Shown here piece by piece: positions 41,108-48,136 of a DNA stretch of 48,136 nt. Source of the DNA: Pseudomonas lundensis. Its GTDB lineage: Bacteria; Pseudomonadota; Gammaproteobacteria; Pseudomonadales; Pseudomonadaceae. Under the pieces are notes generated by a model that saw nothing but the letters and a program-made list of their open reading frames with translations, was not told the DNA's origin and did not search any database. The translations under genes were made by a program, and so were the position numbers. Location of the stretch: the NCBI RefSeq assembly GCF_001042985.1, contig NZ_JYKY01000032.1, positions 1 to 48,136 on the forward strand, read 5' to 3'. Positions within the stretch are counted from its first letter, which is position 1. Each line of letters begins with the position of its first letter.

Positions 41108-41566
41108 CTACTGTCCTGACGAAGGCGTCGAGTTGTCGGCTTTTGGCTTACTTGGCGCAATATCGCACTGAAGGTCGTGACAGCGTCGACTGCCATCCGG
41201 ATGCGGTAACCACGCCAGGTGCGGGCGCCAGCGGCAAAAAAACCGGTAACCCAGATTCAGTAAGGGCCTCATCACGGGCCATGACAACGGGGTGACCCAA
41301 ATGCCGAGACCGGCGGCGCGCCAACTCCACAAGGTTGCGTCCAACCCCATCACCCAGTCCCCATCACTGAACCTGGCATGCAAGGATGACTGCATGGCCT
41401 CAAGGGAAAACCCCACAGCGCTGGCGTCAAATCCATCTTCACTGATATCGACAAAAAGAAGCCGGGCCGGTGAGGCTTTGGCGCGCAACAGTTTTATTTC
41501 TTGGGCGCAGAGCGGGCATGCGCCATCAAAATAAAGCGTGAGCGGCCACTGCGCATTCTTGTACAT
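41108..41566 (-). CDS. DCC-family thiol-disulfide oxidoreductase-like protein (DUF393)
   Basis: 152 residues. The DCC motif is LTLYFDGACPLCAQEIKLL near the N-terminus, giving DGxCxxC: a thioredoxin-like CxxC preceded by Asp-Gly. The downstream LLFVDISEDGFDAS and DGDWVMGLDATLWSWRAAGL are conserved in the family. The C-terminal part is membrane-associated in some members (PLLNLGYRFFCRWRPHL). The physiological role is undefined. ATG 41566 is preferred to the start at 41608, which only adds a non-conserved leader. Confidence 0.85.
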   Translation of the reverse strand: MYKNAQWPLTLYFDGACPLCAQEIKLLRAKASPARLLFVDISEDGFDASAVGFSLEAMQSSLHARFSDGDWVMGLDATLWSWRAAGLGIWVTPLSWPVMRPLLNLGYRFFCRWRPHLAWLPHPDGSRRCHDLQCDIAPSKPKADNSTPSSGQ

Positions 41567-41774
41567 AGTCTGATTACCTGTATAAGTTTTTTCACACACT
41601 ATTCTCAAAAAATCAGGCTGACAACCGGCGTGGTCACTCGCTTGAAGGTGCCCATCCGCTCAGGGTTCAAACGCCCCGCAACCGTTGCACACAGCAGTAG
41701 CGCGCGCTCAAGGTTTTGCACTGACAGCCGATAAATCAGCACTGAAGGTTCGTCCATATTTTAGGAAACGCATC

Positions 41775-43538
41775 ATGCTCAATCTGTTCCGTAAGAACCG
41801 TGTACTGGACGTTATCGAAGCGATTGAGCAAACACAGGCCGTCATTGAGTTCGACATACAGGGCAATATTCTGCGCGCCAACCAACTCTTTCTGGACCTC
41901 TTTGGGTATTCCATTGAAGAGGTTCAAGGCCGTGCGCATAGCCTCTTTACCAAGGCCAGTGATGCAGACAGTCAGGCATACAGTGATTTTTGGCGGGACC
42001 TTCGAAGCGGAAAACCACAGTCAGGCGAGTTCAAGCGCTACACCAAACACGGCACACCGGTCTGGATTCAGGCGACCTACACCCCTGTTTTTCGTCGCGG
42101 CAAACTGCAACGCATTATCAAATTCGCCACAGATGTGACTGCCTCCGTTATTGAACATGCGCGCGCGGACGCTCAGATTGCCGCCATTAACCGTGCACAA
42201 GCCATTATCGAGTTCAGCCCTGATGGCACGATTCTCGATGCAAACGATAACTTCCTTAAACTCATGGGTTATTCACTCGACGAAATTCGGGGTGAAAAAC
42301 ACTCTATTTTCGTCCCGCCCGCTCAACGTCAGTCGAAAGCCTATGCTGACTTTTGGCAAAAATTGCGGGCGGGCCACTACGAAACGGCCGAGTATCAACG
42401 AATGACCAAGCGTGGAGATTCGGTGTGGATTCACGGTAATTACAACCCGATCATTAATTCTGAAGGCAAGGTTGTCCGGGTGATCAAATTCGCAAATGAC
42501 ATCACGGCAGAAGTCATGCGCAACCGCGAGTTCAAATTACTGTCACTGGTTGCCAACGAGACCGATAACGCCATTGTCATTACAGATAAAGACGGGCTTA
42601 TCCAGTATGTGAATCAGGGGTTTACGAAGTTGACGGAATACAGCCTGGAGGAAGTTCGAGGCAAAAAGCCGGGGCATTTCCTTCAGGGCGCCGCCACGGA
42701 TCCCCACACCGTGGAGCAGATCCGGGATGCCGTCAGTCATCGCCGCCCGATCTATAACGAAATTCTCAACTATAAAAAATCCGGAGGTCACTACTGGATT
42801 TCCTTGGCCATCAATCCTGTTTTCAGTGACGCCGGTGAACTTGAGTATTTCATTTCTATCCAGGCCAACATTACCGACACCAAAGAACTCTCCCTTGAGT
42901 CGGACAAGCGCTTTAAAGCCATCAGTGTCAGTAACGGCGTCGCGGAATGGGAAACCAATGGCCAGATGAGCACGGCCAACGACTATCTGGTGCATCACTT
43001 GGCTCACACCGATTTACCTGAACTCTTGGCCCGTAAACACAACTTGCGCACTCTCCTGAGCCCGGAAATATTCACGAAACTGCTTAAGGGCGAACAATTC
43101 GCGGGCGGTTTCGCCATCCCGTCCAAAGACGGTCGGTCCATCCAATTCAGCGGCGCGCTGTGCCCCATTACCGACTCAATCGGCAATATCAAGCGCATCG
43201 TAAGTTATGGCGTGGACGAGCAAACCAAGCACGATGCCTCGCAAGTCACTGACCGTGAAATGCGACGCGTACAAGAATCCAGCACACAAATTGCCAATAT
43301 CATCGGCACGATCAATTCCATCACCGAGAAAACCAACTTGCTCGCCCTCAACGCCGCGATAGAAGCCGCACGCGCGGGCGACTCGGGCCGGGGGTTTGCA
43401 GTCGTTGCCGACGAAGTGCGCAAGCTGGCCCAACAGTCTGCCGTTTCGGCTAAAGAAATCACTCAACTGGTGAACGAAAGCAGTGGCCGAATCGATCGCC
43501 TGAGTGACTCCCTCAACGCACTTCTCTCTTCGTCATAA
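41775..43538 (+). CDS. Multi-PAS methyl-accepting-type signal transducer, BdlA-like
   Basis: 587 residues, soluble. At least three PAS domains follow each other (about 14-120, 135-245, 255-375), each with the AxIEFDxxGxILxANxxFL pattern (AVIEFDIQGNILRANQLFLD; AIIEFSPDGTILDANDNFLK). A fourth, PAS-like, segment spans about 385-500. The C-terminus is a short chemoreceptor tip (EKTNLLALNAAIEAARAGDS, GRGFAVVADEVRKLAQQS; about 518-557). Pseudomonas BdlA, which controls biofilm dispersal, has two PAS domains and the same short tip; this protein is longer. Sensing of redox or oxygen through a PAS cofactor is plausible but unproven. The start is ATG 41775, with AGGAAA upstream. Confidence 0.85.
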   Translation: MLNLFRKNRVLDVIEAIEQTQAVIEFDIQGNILRANQLFLDLFGYSIEEVQGRAHSLFTKASDADSQAYSDFWRDLRSGKPQSGEFKRYTKHGTPVWIQATYTPVFRRGKLQRIIKFATDVTASVIEHARADAQIAAINRAQAIIEFSPDGTILDANDNFLKLMGYSLDEIRGEKHSIFVPPAQRQSKAYADFWQKLRAGHYETAEYQRMTKRGDSVWIHGNYNPIINSEGKVVRVIKFANDITAEVMRNREFKLLSLVANETDNAIVITDKDGLIQYVNQGFTKLTEYSLEEVRGKKPGHFLQGAATDPHTVEQIRDAVSHRRPIYNEILNYKKSGGHYWISLAINPVFSDAGELEYFISIQANITDTKELSLESDKRFKAISVSNGVAEWETNGQMSTANDYLVHHLAHTDLPELLARKHNLRTLLSPEIFTKLLKGEQFAGGFAIPSKDGRSIQFSGALCPITDSIGNIKRIVSYGVDEQTKHDASQVTDREMRRVQESSTQIANIIGTINSITEKTNLLALNAAIEAARAGDSGRGFAVVADEVRKLAQQSAVSAKEITQLVNESSGRIDRLSDSLNALLSSS

Positions 43539-44132
43539 ACAGACTTTTCAAGTTCTGAAGTGGGCACCCCACTGCCCACAGCGACCATATCCCTCTCCAC
43601 CAATCAACCAAACCCGGCTGAATAAAAACCATCGTGGCCCTTGAAATCAGGTCCATTTCACAGGCTGGCCGTCTTCGTGCGCCAGGCGCTGGCCTTGGTG
43701 CAGAGCGAGGTATTCAAAGCCCTCACAACCGAACATTGAACCTAGATGCGCGCGTGCGCTGGCTCACCTGAAAAGGCGGTCTTCAAGGGCATCCCGATTA
43801 ATAAACCGACTTCGCGTTCAAGCCAGGTACAACAATCAAGTCTATAGTATCGGAACTGTTTTTCATTCACGTTCCCGGCATCCTACTGCACAAACACAAT
43901 CCTTACTGAAAAGGACTGAGTACTGATCCCACTTACCCGGTTGAAAGATGATGTCCTGCTGATTCTTAACCTGATTAAGCACGCTTACGCTTAGTTGATG
44001 CGGCCTACTAGCCGTGCAATAAGTAATGCCCAAAAGCACATCATCTTGTTATAACTAATGACATCCAGAACTGCTAATTTACCCAAAAAACAATTTCCAG
44101 GGCTGATATTTTTCAAAAGAACGGGGTGTATT
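43539..44132. other. Intergenic region, no supported gene
   Basis: A 29-codon minus-strand frame (43736-43647, MFGCEGFEYLALHQGQRL...) looks protein-like, but it is isolated and too short to call. The rest shows no strong structure. Base composition falls here toward the accessory block on the right. Confidence 0.35.
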
Positions 44133-45077
44133 ATGCTATGGCGACTTAGCAACGAATCACGGAACTCGGTTCATTGTCGTGATCACAGCGGTGAACGACT
44201 CGCAGGACAGCCAATTTCGAACTATTTTTGCGAGCTTCTACCACCTTGGTATGTCATCGCATTTTTCTTTTCAGTCGGCAACGCGCATGCTGAGAATGGC
44301 GAGGTTGTTTTCCTTAACAATCCAAGCGAGCAGCCCTCATCGGGACCCAAAAATTGGGCCTTACAGGTAACGCCCTATCTTTGGCTAGCTCAACTCAACG
44401 GGCATGTTTCGCCGTTCCAGCGAGGCCCCACAATCCGCGTTGAGAAATCATTCTCCGACATAGTGGATAACCTGAACCTGGGCGGATTCATAAATATTTT
44501 GGGCCGCAGAGACCGTTTTGTCTTCTCAGGCGACATCATGTATGTCGATACGACAGATATTCATGGTGTAGGTCCGTTGCCAGCACTCTCCGTTCCCGGT
44601 GTCGGAATGATACCTTCAGGTGGCAACCTCGATGCAAAGGTCGATACCAAACAATTCACTGCAACACTTATGGGGGGCTACCGGATCATAGATGCGCCTA
44701 AGCTCCGCTTCGACGTCCTAGCCGGGGCGCGCTTTTGGCACATCTCTAATAGCATAAAGGTTACCGGGAGCCACGGAGATATGACCGGATCTGCAAGCTA
44801 TGATGAAAGCTTCGGCTGGACTGATCCGCTGATCGGTTTCCGGGCATTCATTCCCATAACGCATCAGTTCTCTGTACAGAGCCAAGCTGATATCGGTGGG
44901 TTTGGCGTGGGCTCTGACTTTACATGGTCGACGCTGGTTACCGTTAATTATGCCCTTGAAGATAGTTTTTCAGCCTCAATAGGCTATAAATTGCTCGACG
45001 TCAATTACGATTACAATGGTCAGGTCTACGACACGCAACTTAGGGGGCCTGCCATAGGAATGACTTATCGATTCTGA
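44133..45077 (+). CDS. Outer-membrane beta-barrel-like protein, function unknown
   Basis: The mature part (from about AENGEVVFLNNP) consists of alternating strands and ends in Phe (GPAIGMTYRF), as outer-membrane barrels do. Examples are WALQVTPYLWLAQLNGHVSP, RDRFVFSGDIMYVDTTD, QFTATLMGGYRIIDAPKLRF, FDVLAGARFWHISNSI and FSASIGYKLLDVNYDYNG. A signal peptide is visible (WYVIAFFFSVGNAHA), but no good start codon lies just before it. ATG 44133 and ATG 44058 both leave an unusually long hydrophilic leader, so a small deletion or frameshift may have disturbed the N-terminus. It lies 43 nt upstream of the Ntn hydrolase gene and is probably cotranscribed with it. Confidence 0.65.
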   Translation: MLWRLSNESRNSVHCRDHSGERLAGQPISNYFCELLPPWYVIAFFFSVGNAHAENGEVVFLNNPSEQPSSGPKNWALQVTPYLWLAQLNGHVSPFQRGPTIRVEKSFSDIVDNLNLGGFINILGRRDRFVFSGDIMYVDTTDIHGVGPLPALSVPGVGMIPSGGNLDAKVDTKQFTATLMGGYRIIDAPKLRFDVLAGARFWHISNSIKVTGSHGDMTGSASYDESFGWTDPLIGFRAFIPITHQFSVQSQADIGGFGVGSDFTWSTLVTVNYALEDSFSASIGYKLLDVNYDYNGQVYDTQLRGPAIGMTYRF

Positions 45078-45120
45078 ACCAACAAAGATTCCGTAAAGCC
45101 TCTTAAAATGAGTACTTGGT

Positions 45121-46173
45121 ATGTCTCGATTTGCACTTGCTCTCGCAACACTAACTTTTGCAGGCCTACTTGGCGCCGAAGTCCATGCCTGTACAAGGGC
45201 TGTCTATCATGGACCTGACGGGAGGAATATTACCGGCCGCAACATGGACTTCAAGGACCCGATGGTTAGCAACTTTTGGGTCTTTCCCCGCGGTATAAAG
45301 CGCAATGGCGCTAGCGGTTCACGCTCACTTGAATGGACATCGAAGTTTGGCAGTTTAGCCGTTTCTGGCTATGACATTTCTACGGTCGATGGAATGAACG
45401 AAGCAGGCCTCAATGCCAGCCTACTCTGGCTCAACGACACCGAATTTCCAGAAGATGACGGACATACACCGCGAATGTCGCTCTCCATTTGGGCACAGTT
45501 TTATCTTGATCAGTTCGCAACAGTTTCTGAGGCGGTGGCGTATACGCGTCAGAATCCCGTGGAGGTGGTAAGCGGTGAAGTGCCCGGTCGCCCAGGGAGT
45601 CTCGCTCCCCTGCATTTGACGCTCTCCGATGCCTCCGGCGACAGTGCTGTGTTCGAGTGGATCGGCGGAAAGCTAAACATTCATCATGACCGTACCTATC
45701 AGGTGGTGACGAACGACCCACCTTATGGATACCAACTCGCCAATAAGAAGTATTGGAGCGGGGTCGACCCCCTAAATTTCCTTCCCGGCAGTGGTCGTTC
45801 AGAAGACCGCTTTGTACGCGCTAGCTTTTATATTAATGCAGTGACACAAAGCGACGACCCTCGAATCGCCGCCGCCGCTGTGTTCAGTGTCATCCGTAAC
45901 TCTTCGGTGCCCTATGGTGTAAGTCTTCCTGAAGCGCCGAACCTTTCAACGACTCGCTGGCGTGTGGTGGCCGATCAGAAAAGCATGCTTTTCTATGGTG
46001 AATCCGCAACTTCACCTAATGTTTTTTGGGTCGACTTTAAGAAGCTTGATTTCTCTGAAGGTGCACATGTGCGCAAACTGAACCTCGGGGTAGACATGAA
46101 CCGCGTGCTTACCGGTGAAGCATCGGGGCAATTTGTGCCTGCAGAGCCGTTCGGGTTCATGGCAGTTGAATGA
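45121..46173 (+). CDS. Secreted choloylglycine hydrolase/penicillin V acylase-family enzyme
   Basis: 350 residues. A signal peptide (MSRFALALATLTFAGLLGAE, then VHA) ends exactly before Cys24, which would become the N-terminal nucleophile (CTRAVYHGPDGRNITGRNMD). Arg40 and Asp43 match the family's catalytic Arg and Asp in spacing. VDGMNEAGLNASLLWL, VVTNDPPYGYQL and SGRSEDRFVRASFY supply the remaining conserved Asn and Arg positions. In Gram-negative bacteria such periplasmic enzymes cleave penicillin V and often N-acyl-homoserine lactones; bile-salt hydrolysis is the other family activity. Which applies cannot be told here. The outer-membrane protein gene upstream may aid substrate entry. Confidence 0.88.
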   Translation: MSRFALALATLTFAGLLGAEVHACTRAVYHGPDGRNITGRNMDFKDPMVSNFWVFPRGIKRNGASGSRSLEWTSKFGSLAVSGYDISTVDGMNEAGLNASLLWLNDTEFPEDDGHTPRMSLSIWAQFYLDQFATVSEAVAYTRQNPVEVVSGEVPGRPGSLAPLHLTLSDASGDSAVFEWIGGKLNIHHDRTYQVVTNDPPYGYQLANKKYWSGVDPLNFLPGSGRSEDRFVRASFYINAVTQSDDPRIAAAAVFSVIRNSSVPYGVSLPEAPNLSTTRWRVVADQKSMLFYGESATSPNVFWVDFKKLDFSEGAHVRKLNLGVDMNRVLTGEASGQFVPAEPFGFMAVE

Positions 46174-46415
46174 AATTTTCAAAAGTTCAGTCGTAATTCC
46201 AGACTCTAAAAAATCCGGCGTGATTCAAATTGCCGATAACAAAATATCACGTAGCCAAGGAACTCGCGTTTATGCATTTAGAGCGGCTCTATTTAACGGC
46301 GGGCCAAGGCCTGGACTGGATTTTTGCAGGGTGAACTGCCGCCTTGGTGTCTTGATTTCTGGAACACTTACCCAAAACGCCCTTTCAGCATCACCCTTTC
46401 CCAAACCCCAGAAAC

Positions 46416-46444
46416 GACAAAGCCCGTCTAGGACGGGCTTTGTC
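46416..46444. terminator. Perfect 13-bp hairpin (bidirectional terminator)
   Basis: GACAAAGCCCGTC (46416-46428) and GACGGGCTTTGTC (46432-46444) pair fully around a 3-nt loop, with the internal CTTT giving a short T run. It separates the hydrolase gene from the fic operon on the opposite strand. Confidence 0.7.
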
Positions 46445-46456
46445 GGTGTAGCAATA

Positions 46457-46479
46457 TGGCGGAGGCGTTGGGACTCGAC
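46457..46479 (-). other. tRNA 3'-end-like fragment, possible attachment-site remnant
   Basis: On the minus strand GTCGAGTCCCAACGCCTCCG followed by CCA looks like half of a T arm, an acceptor 3' strand, discriminator G and CCA of a Ser-type tRNA. The 5' half of a tRNA is absent. Integrative elements often leave such 3' fragments at one end. Confidence 0.3.
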
Positions 46480-46535
46480 GACGTTAAAAACCAGTGACAG
46501 TAAGTTCGCTAATGTCTGATAGCCGTCAGTAGAAG

Positions 46536-47180
46536 TTAAAAGCTTTTTGCGCTCAAGCGGATCAACTTCGCTAGAGCCTTGCACTCGGGGTCAGTCTCAG
46601 CCTCAACACAAGCGTCCTTCATGGCCAGCTTGGAAACACCACCCCACTCCAGCACAAAACCTGCACGCCGCGCTAACGCATCCAGGTACTCGCGTTGTGT
46701 ACGACCGTTACCTTCGCGGAAAGGATGAATATAGTTGATACGACCCAGTGCAACCCCAGCCTCGGCAGCGAAACCTTTCAGATCCCCGTTCAAATCCGAA
46801 AGAAAGGCACTTTGCTCGAGGCGTAACCACATATCGTGGAAAGCCACCTCAATATTTTGGTGCGCGAGAAATATGGTGTCGTTCTTGGCGATATCGACTT
46901 TGCGGCACTCACCTGCCCAAGGGTAAATATCTTGGAACATGAACCGATGAATAGCTTGCAGGTGCTTTAGCGAGAAATCGCCTTCGATGGGCTCTTCCTG
47001 GAGCTGAATGATGCGAACCGACGCAAAGTCAGTCTCAGCCTCACCCAAGGTGGCGGTGTCATGAATGTTCAGGAGGTTGATCAGAACGCCGTTGGGGTAG
47101 ACGTAAGGGTCGTCTTCGACTGAATAACCCGCGACGTAGTAGTGATCATCACCCCCATCGTGGGTGAGATCACTGGTCAT
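46536..47180 (-). CDS. fic: Fic-domain toxin (AMP-transferase family)
   Basis: 214 residues. The Fic motif is complete: HPFREGNGRT at residues 152-161, with the catalytic His, the Mg-binding acid and the nucleotide-binding Arg. The flap is around RKVDIAKNDTIF. It has no internal inhibitory helix; instead a separate small antitoxin gene overlaps its start (ATGA at 47177-47180), making it a class I Fic system like VbhT-VbhA. Such toxins AMPylate DNA gyrase and topoisomerase IV in several bacteria, which is a likely but unproven target here. No transmembrane or secretion signal is seen. Confidence 0.9.
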   Translation of the reverse strand: MTSDLTHDGGDDHYYVAGYSVEDDPYVYPNGVLINLLNIHDTATLGEAETDFASVRIIQLQEEPIEGDFSLKHLQAIHRFMFQDIYPWAGECRKVDIAKNDTIFLAHQNIEVAFHDMWLRLEQSAFLSDLNGDLKGFAAEAGVALGRINYIHPFREGNGRTQREYLDALARRAGFVLEWGGVSKLAMKDACVEAETDPECKALAKLIRLSAKSF

Positions 47181-47356
47181 TTGGAGGCGTAGCGGGCTTT
47201 GGTAGCAGCTAACAGCTCTGCTGAAGATATCTTGCCTTCACGGTACTCAGCCATTTTGCTCGCAACGAACGCGCTGGTGCGTGCACCTTCTAGGTTATTT
47301 GTGGCGACGACGTGGTCGACATTTGCAGTTCGGGCTGTGGATTGGCTGTTGAGCAT
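47177..47356 (-). CDS. Class I Fic antitoxin (VbhA-like), 59 residues
   Basis: The minus-strand frame from ATG 47356 encodes MLNSQSTARTANVDHVVATN, then NLEGARTSAFVASKMAEYRE, then GKISSAELLAATKARYASK. TNNLEG fits the [S/T]xxxE[G/N] inhibition motif, whose Glu blocks the ATP gamma-phosphate site of Fic. The KMAEYREGKIS(S)AEL segment is common in VbhA-type antitoxins. GAGGG precedes the start, and the stop overlaps the fic start. A promoter-like pair lies just upstream. Confidence 0.88.
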   Translation of the reverse strand: MLNSQSTARTANVDHVVATNNLEGARTSAFVASKMAEYREGKISSAELLAATKARYASK

Positions 47357-47386
47357 GGAGCTACCCTCGGAAGATCTACGGCTTAC

Positions 47387-47414
47387 TGTATAGAAGAACG
47401 GTATCGGGCTTCAA
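47387..47414 (-). promoter_or_regulatory. Probable promoter of the antitoxin-fic operon
   Basis: On the minus strand TTGAAG (47414-47409) and TATACA (47392-47387) are separated by 16 nt. The antitoxin start is about 30 nt downstream. Confidence 0.5.
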
Positions 47415-47746
47415 GGTGAAACCTTGTCAGATGGTGCAGACCACCCGAAAAATCAACCTCGTAGATACACTGCGCCAACGTCTGCAAAGGCTAGGGATTC
47501 GAACGTTTTCTGCGTGCATTGCGCGCCTCTACAGACCGTGAATGCGGAGTATTTGGTGCACTATCTAAAGCCTATACTGGCCTGATGAGGCCTCACATTT
47601 GCCCTAAGATTGCCCTAATTAACGGTCTTATCAAAGTTTGTTATCCGCCTGCCTGGACAGCGGTTCATGGTCGTCAGAAATCGGCCAAATGCGGACGGTC
47701 GGATCAGGTCCAGTTTGGCAGTAAAAAAAGCGGTCGATCGACAAAC
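47415..47746. other. Spacer between the fic operon and the right IS
   Basis: No supported gene. TTGCCCTAA occurs twice 11 bp apart (47599-47607, 47610-47618). GGCTAGGGATTCGAAC (47489-47504) resembles a tRNA T arm. These are features often found at integrase attachment regions, but no integrase gene is present. Confidence 0.35.
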
Positions 47747-47808
47747 TGAATCGCCCCTAGTTTCGTAGACACCTCCAAGCCTTAAAATGAGGCCCATTAG
47801 GAGGTGCC

Positions 47809-48087
47809 ATGAGCAACCAGCGTTATCCCGAAGAATTCAAAATCCAGGCGGTCAAGCAAGTGACCGAAAAGCAGCTTCCTGTCTCGGAGGTGGCTGCACG
47901 ATTGGGTGTGTCCGTGCACAGCCTCTATGCCTGGGTTAAGCGCTACACCAAGCCCCAGGAACAGCGCGTCGAGGAGGATGATCAGAGCGCTGAGGTTCGT
48001 CGTCTACGTGCCGAGCTGAAACGGGTGACGGAGGAGCGAGACATCTTAAAAAAGGCCGCCGCGTACTTTGCCAAGGAGTGCGGCTGA
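47809..48087 (+). CDS. IS3-family transposase OrfA
   Basis: 92 residues with an N-terminal helix-turn-helix (YPEEFKIQAVKQVTEKQLPV, SEVAARLGVSVHSLYAWVK) and a C-terminal leucine-zipper-like coiled coil (AEVRRLRAELKRVTEERDIL) ending in KKAAAYFAKECG. OrfA binds the IS ends and is made into the OrfAB transposase by -1 frameshifting. An A_AAA_AAG slippery heptamer is visible at 48048-48054 near its end. AGGAGGT precedes ATG 47809. Confidence 0.95.
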   Translation: MSNQRYPEEFKIQAVKQVTEKQLPVSEVAARLGVSVHSLYAWVKRYTKPQEQRVEEDDQSAEVRRLRAELKRVTEERDILKKAAAYFAKECG

Positions 48088-48136
48088 AGTACACCTTTAT
48101 TAAGCAGCAAGCGGGTCATTACGCGATTCGACGCCT
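48087..48136 (+). CDS. IS3-family transposase OrfB, N-terminal fragment
   Basis: In the -1 frame the text reads KYTFIKQQAGHYAIRR, the usual start of the IS3 OrfB region before the DDE catalytic domain, which lies outside the window. It is expressed as an OrfAB fusion through the slippery site within orfA. Confidence 0.75.

Larger units (their letters stand above)
46174..46535. other. Intergenic region with terminator and a tRNA-3'-like fragment
   Basis: It holds the perfect hairpin at 46416-46444 and a sequence resembling a tRNA 3' end at 46457-46479. The ORFs 46115-46519 (plus) and 46584-46270 (minus) run through these structures and are rejected. Confidence 0.45.
47747..48136 (+). mobile_element. 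IS3-family insertion sequence, right copy (partial)
   Basis: It begins with TGAATCGCCCCTAG, carries complete orfA and the start of orfB, and runs out of the window. Its first 126 bp are identical to the inverted left copy at 1-126. Confidence 0.93.

Noticed and set aside
43647..43736. 29-codon minus-strand frame (MFGCEGFEYLALHQGQRL...)
   Set aside because: It looks protein-like, but it is closed by stops on both sides and too short to assign; perhaps a gene remnant.

Overview
The window looks like chromosomal DNA of a gammaproteobacterium, most probably a Pseudomonas. The evidence is GC-rich genes typical of that genus: a fecI/fecR surface-signalling pair, DNA polymerase II (polB), a BdlA-like PAS-chemotaxis protein, a SlyB-type lipoprotein and tRNA-Gln(UUG). 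Both ends lie inside identical copies of one IS3-family insertion sequence, facing outward in opposite orientation. The window may therefore be a complete draft contig that stops at a repeat.

Region 1 (127 to about 6700) is clearly more AT-rich. It carries the backbone of a small mobilizable plasmid: a MobV-type relaxase with nested inverted repeats in front of it, a ColE2-type replication protein, and a sequence resembling the ColE2 origin just downstream of rep, with a second degenerate copy about 240 bp away. An unknown 127-residue protein lies among 25-bp repeats. The most unusual locus follows: a start codon with a good ribosome site, nine perfect CCCAGCA heptamers, a small membrane-peptide frame, and 2 nt later a short Wzz-like chain-length gene. 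Only one of the three repeat-number classes (8, 5 or 11 copies) joins the start codon to the membrane frame, which is the layout of a phase-variable contingency locus; the present nine-copy state is OFF. The AT-rich block ends inside a truncated TonB-dependent receptor.

Region 2 (6.7-21 kb) holds fecIR with the broken receptor and a Fur-box-like site, an MHS-type MFS carrier, a three-gene EmrAB-OMF-type drug efflux operon with a LysR regulator, an ACS-family MFS carrier, a second LysR regulator, an FAD-linked D-lactate/glycolate-type dehydrogenase, and a FUSC-type membrane protein.

Region 3 (21.8-29.8 kb) is a complete nickel urease locus, ureABCEFGD, followed by a urea transporter and a NixA/HoxN-type nickel permease. 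UreC closely resembles the Yersinia/Morganella type rather than the usual Pseudomonas type, and all active-site residues are present. The nickel permease has a 1-nt frameshift.

Region 4 (29.9-43.5 kb) carries a Kch-type potassium channel, two adjacent crcB fluoride channels, polB, small lipoproteins, a repeat-built coiled-coil periplasmic protein, an amidase, tRNA-Gln, a YkvI-like transporter, a DCC-family thiol protein and a multi-PAS chemotaxis-type transducer. Two intergenic spacers hold candidate small RNAs.

Region 5 (44-47.8 kb) looks accessory: an outer-membrane beta-barrel protein, a secreted choloylglycine-hydrolase/penicillin-V-acylase-type enzyme, and a Fic toxin with a 59-residue antitoxin that overlaps it by ATGA. 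The right IS copy closes the window.
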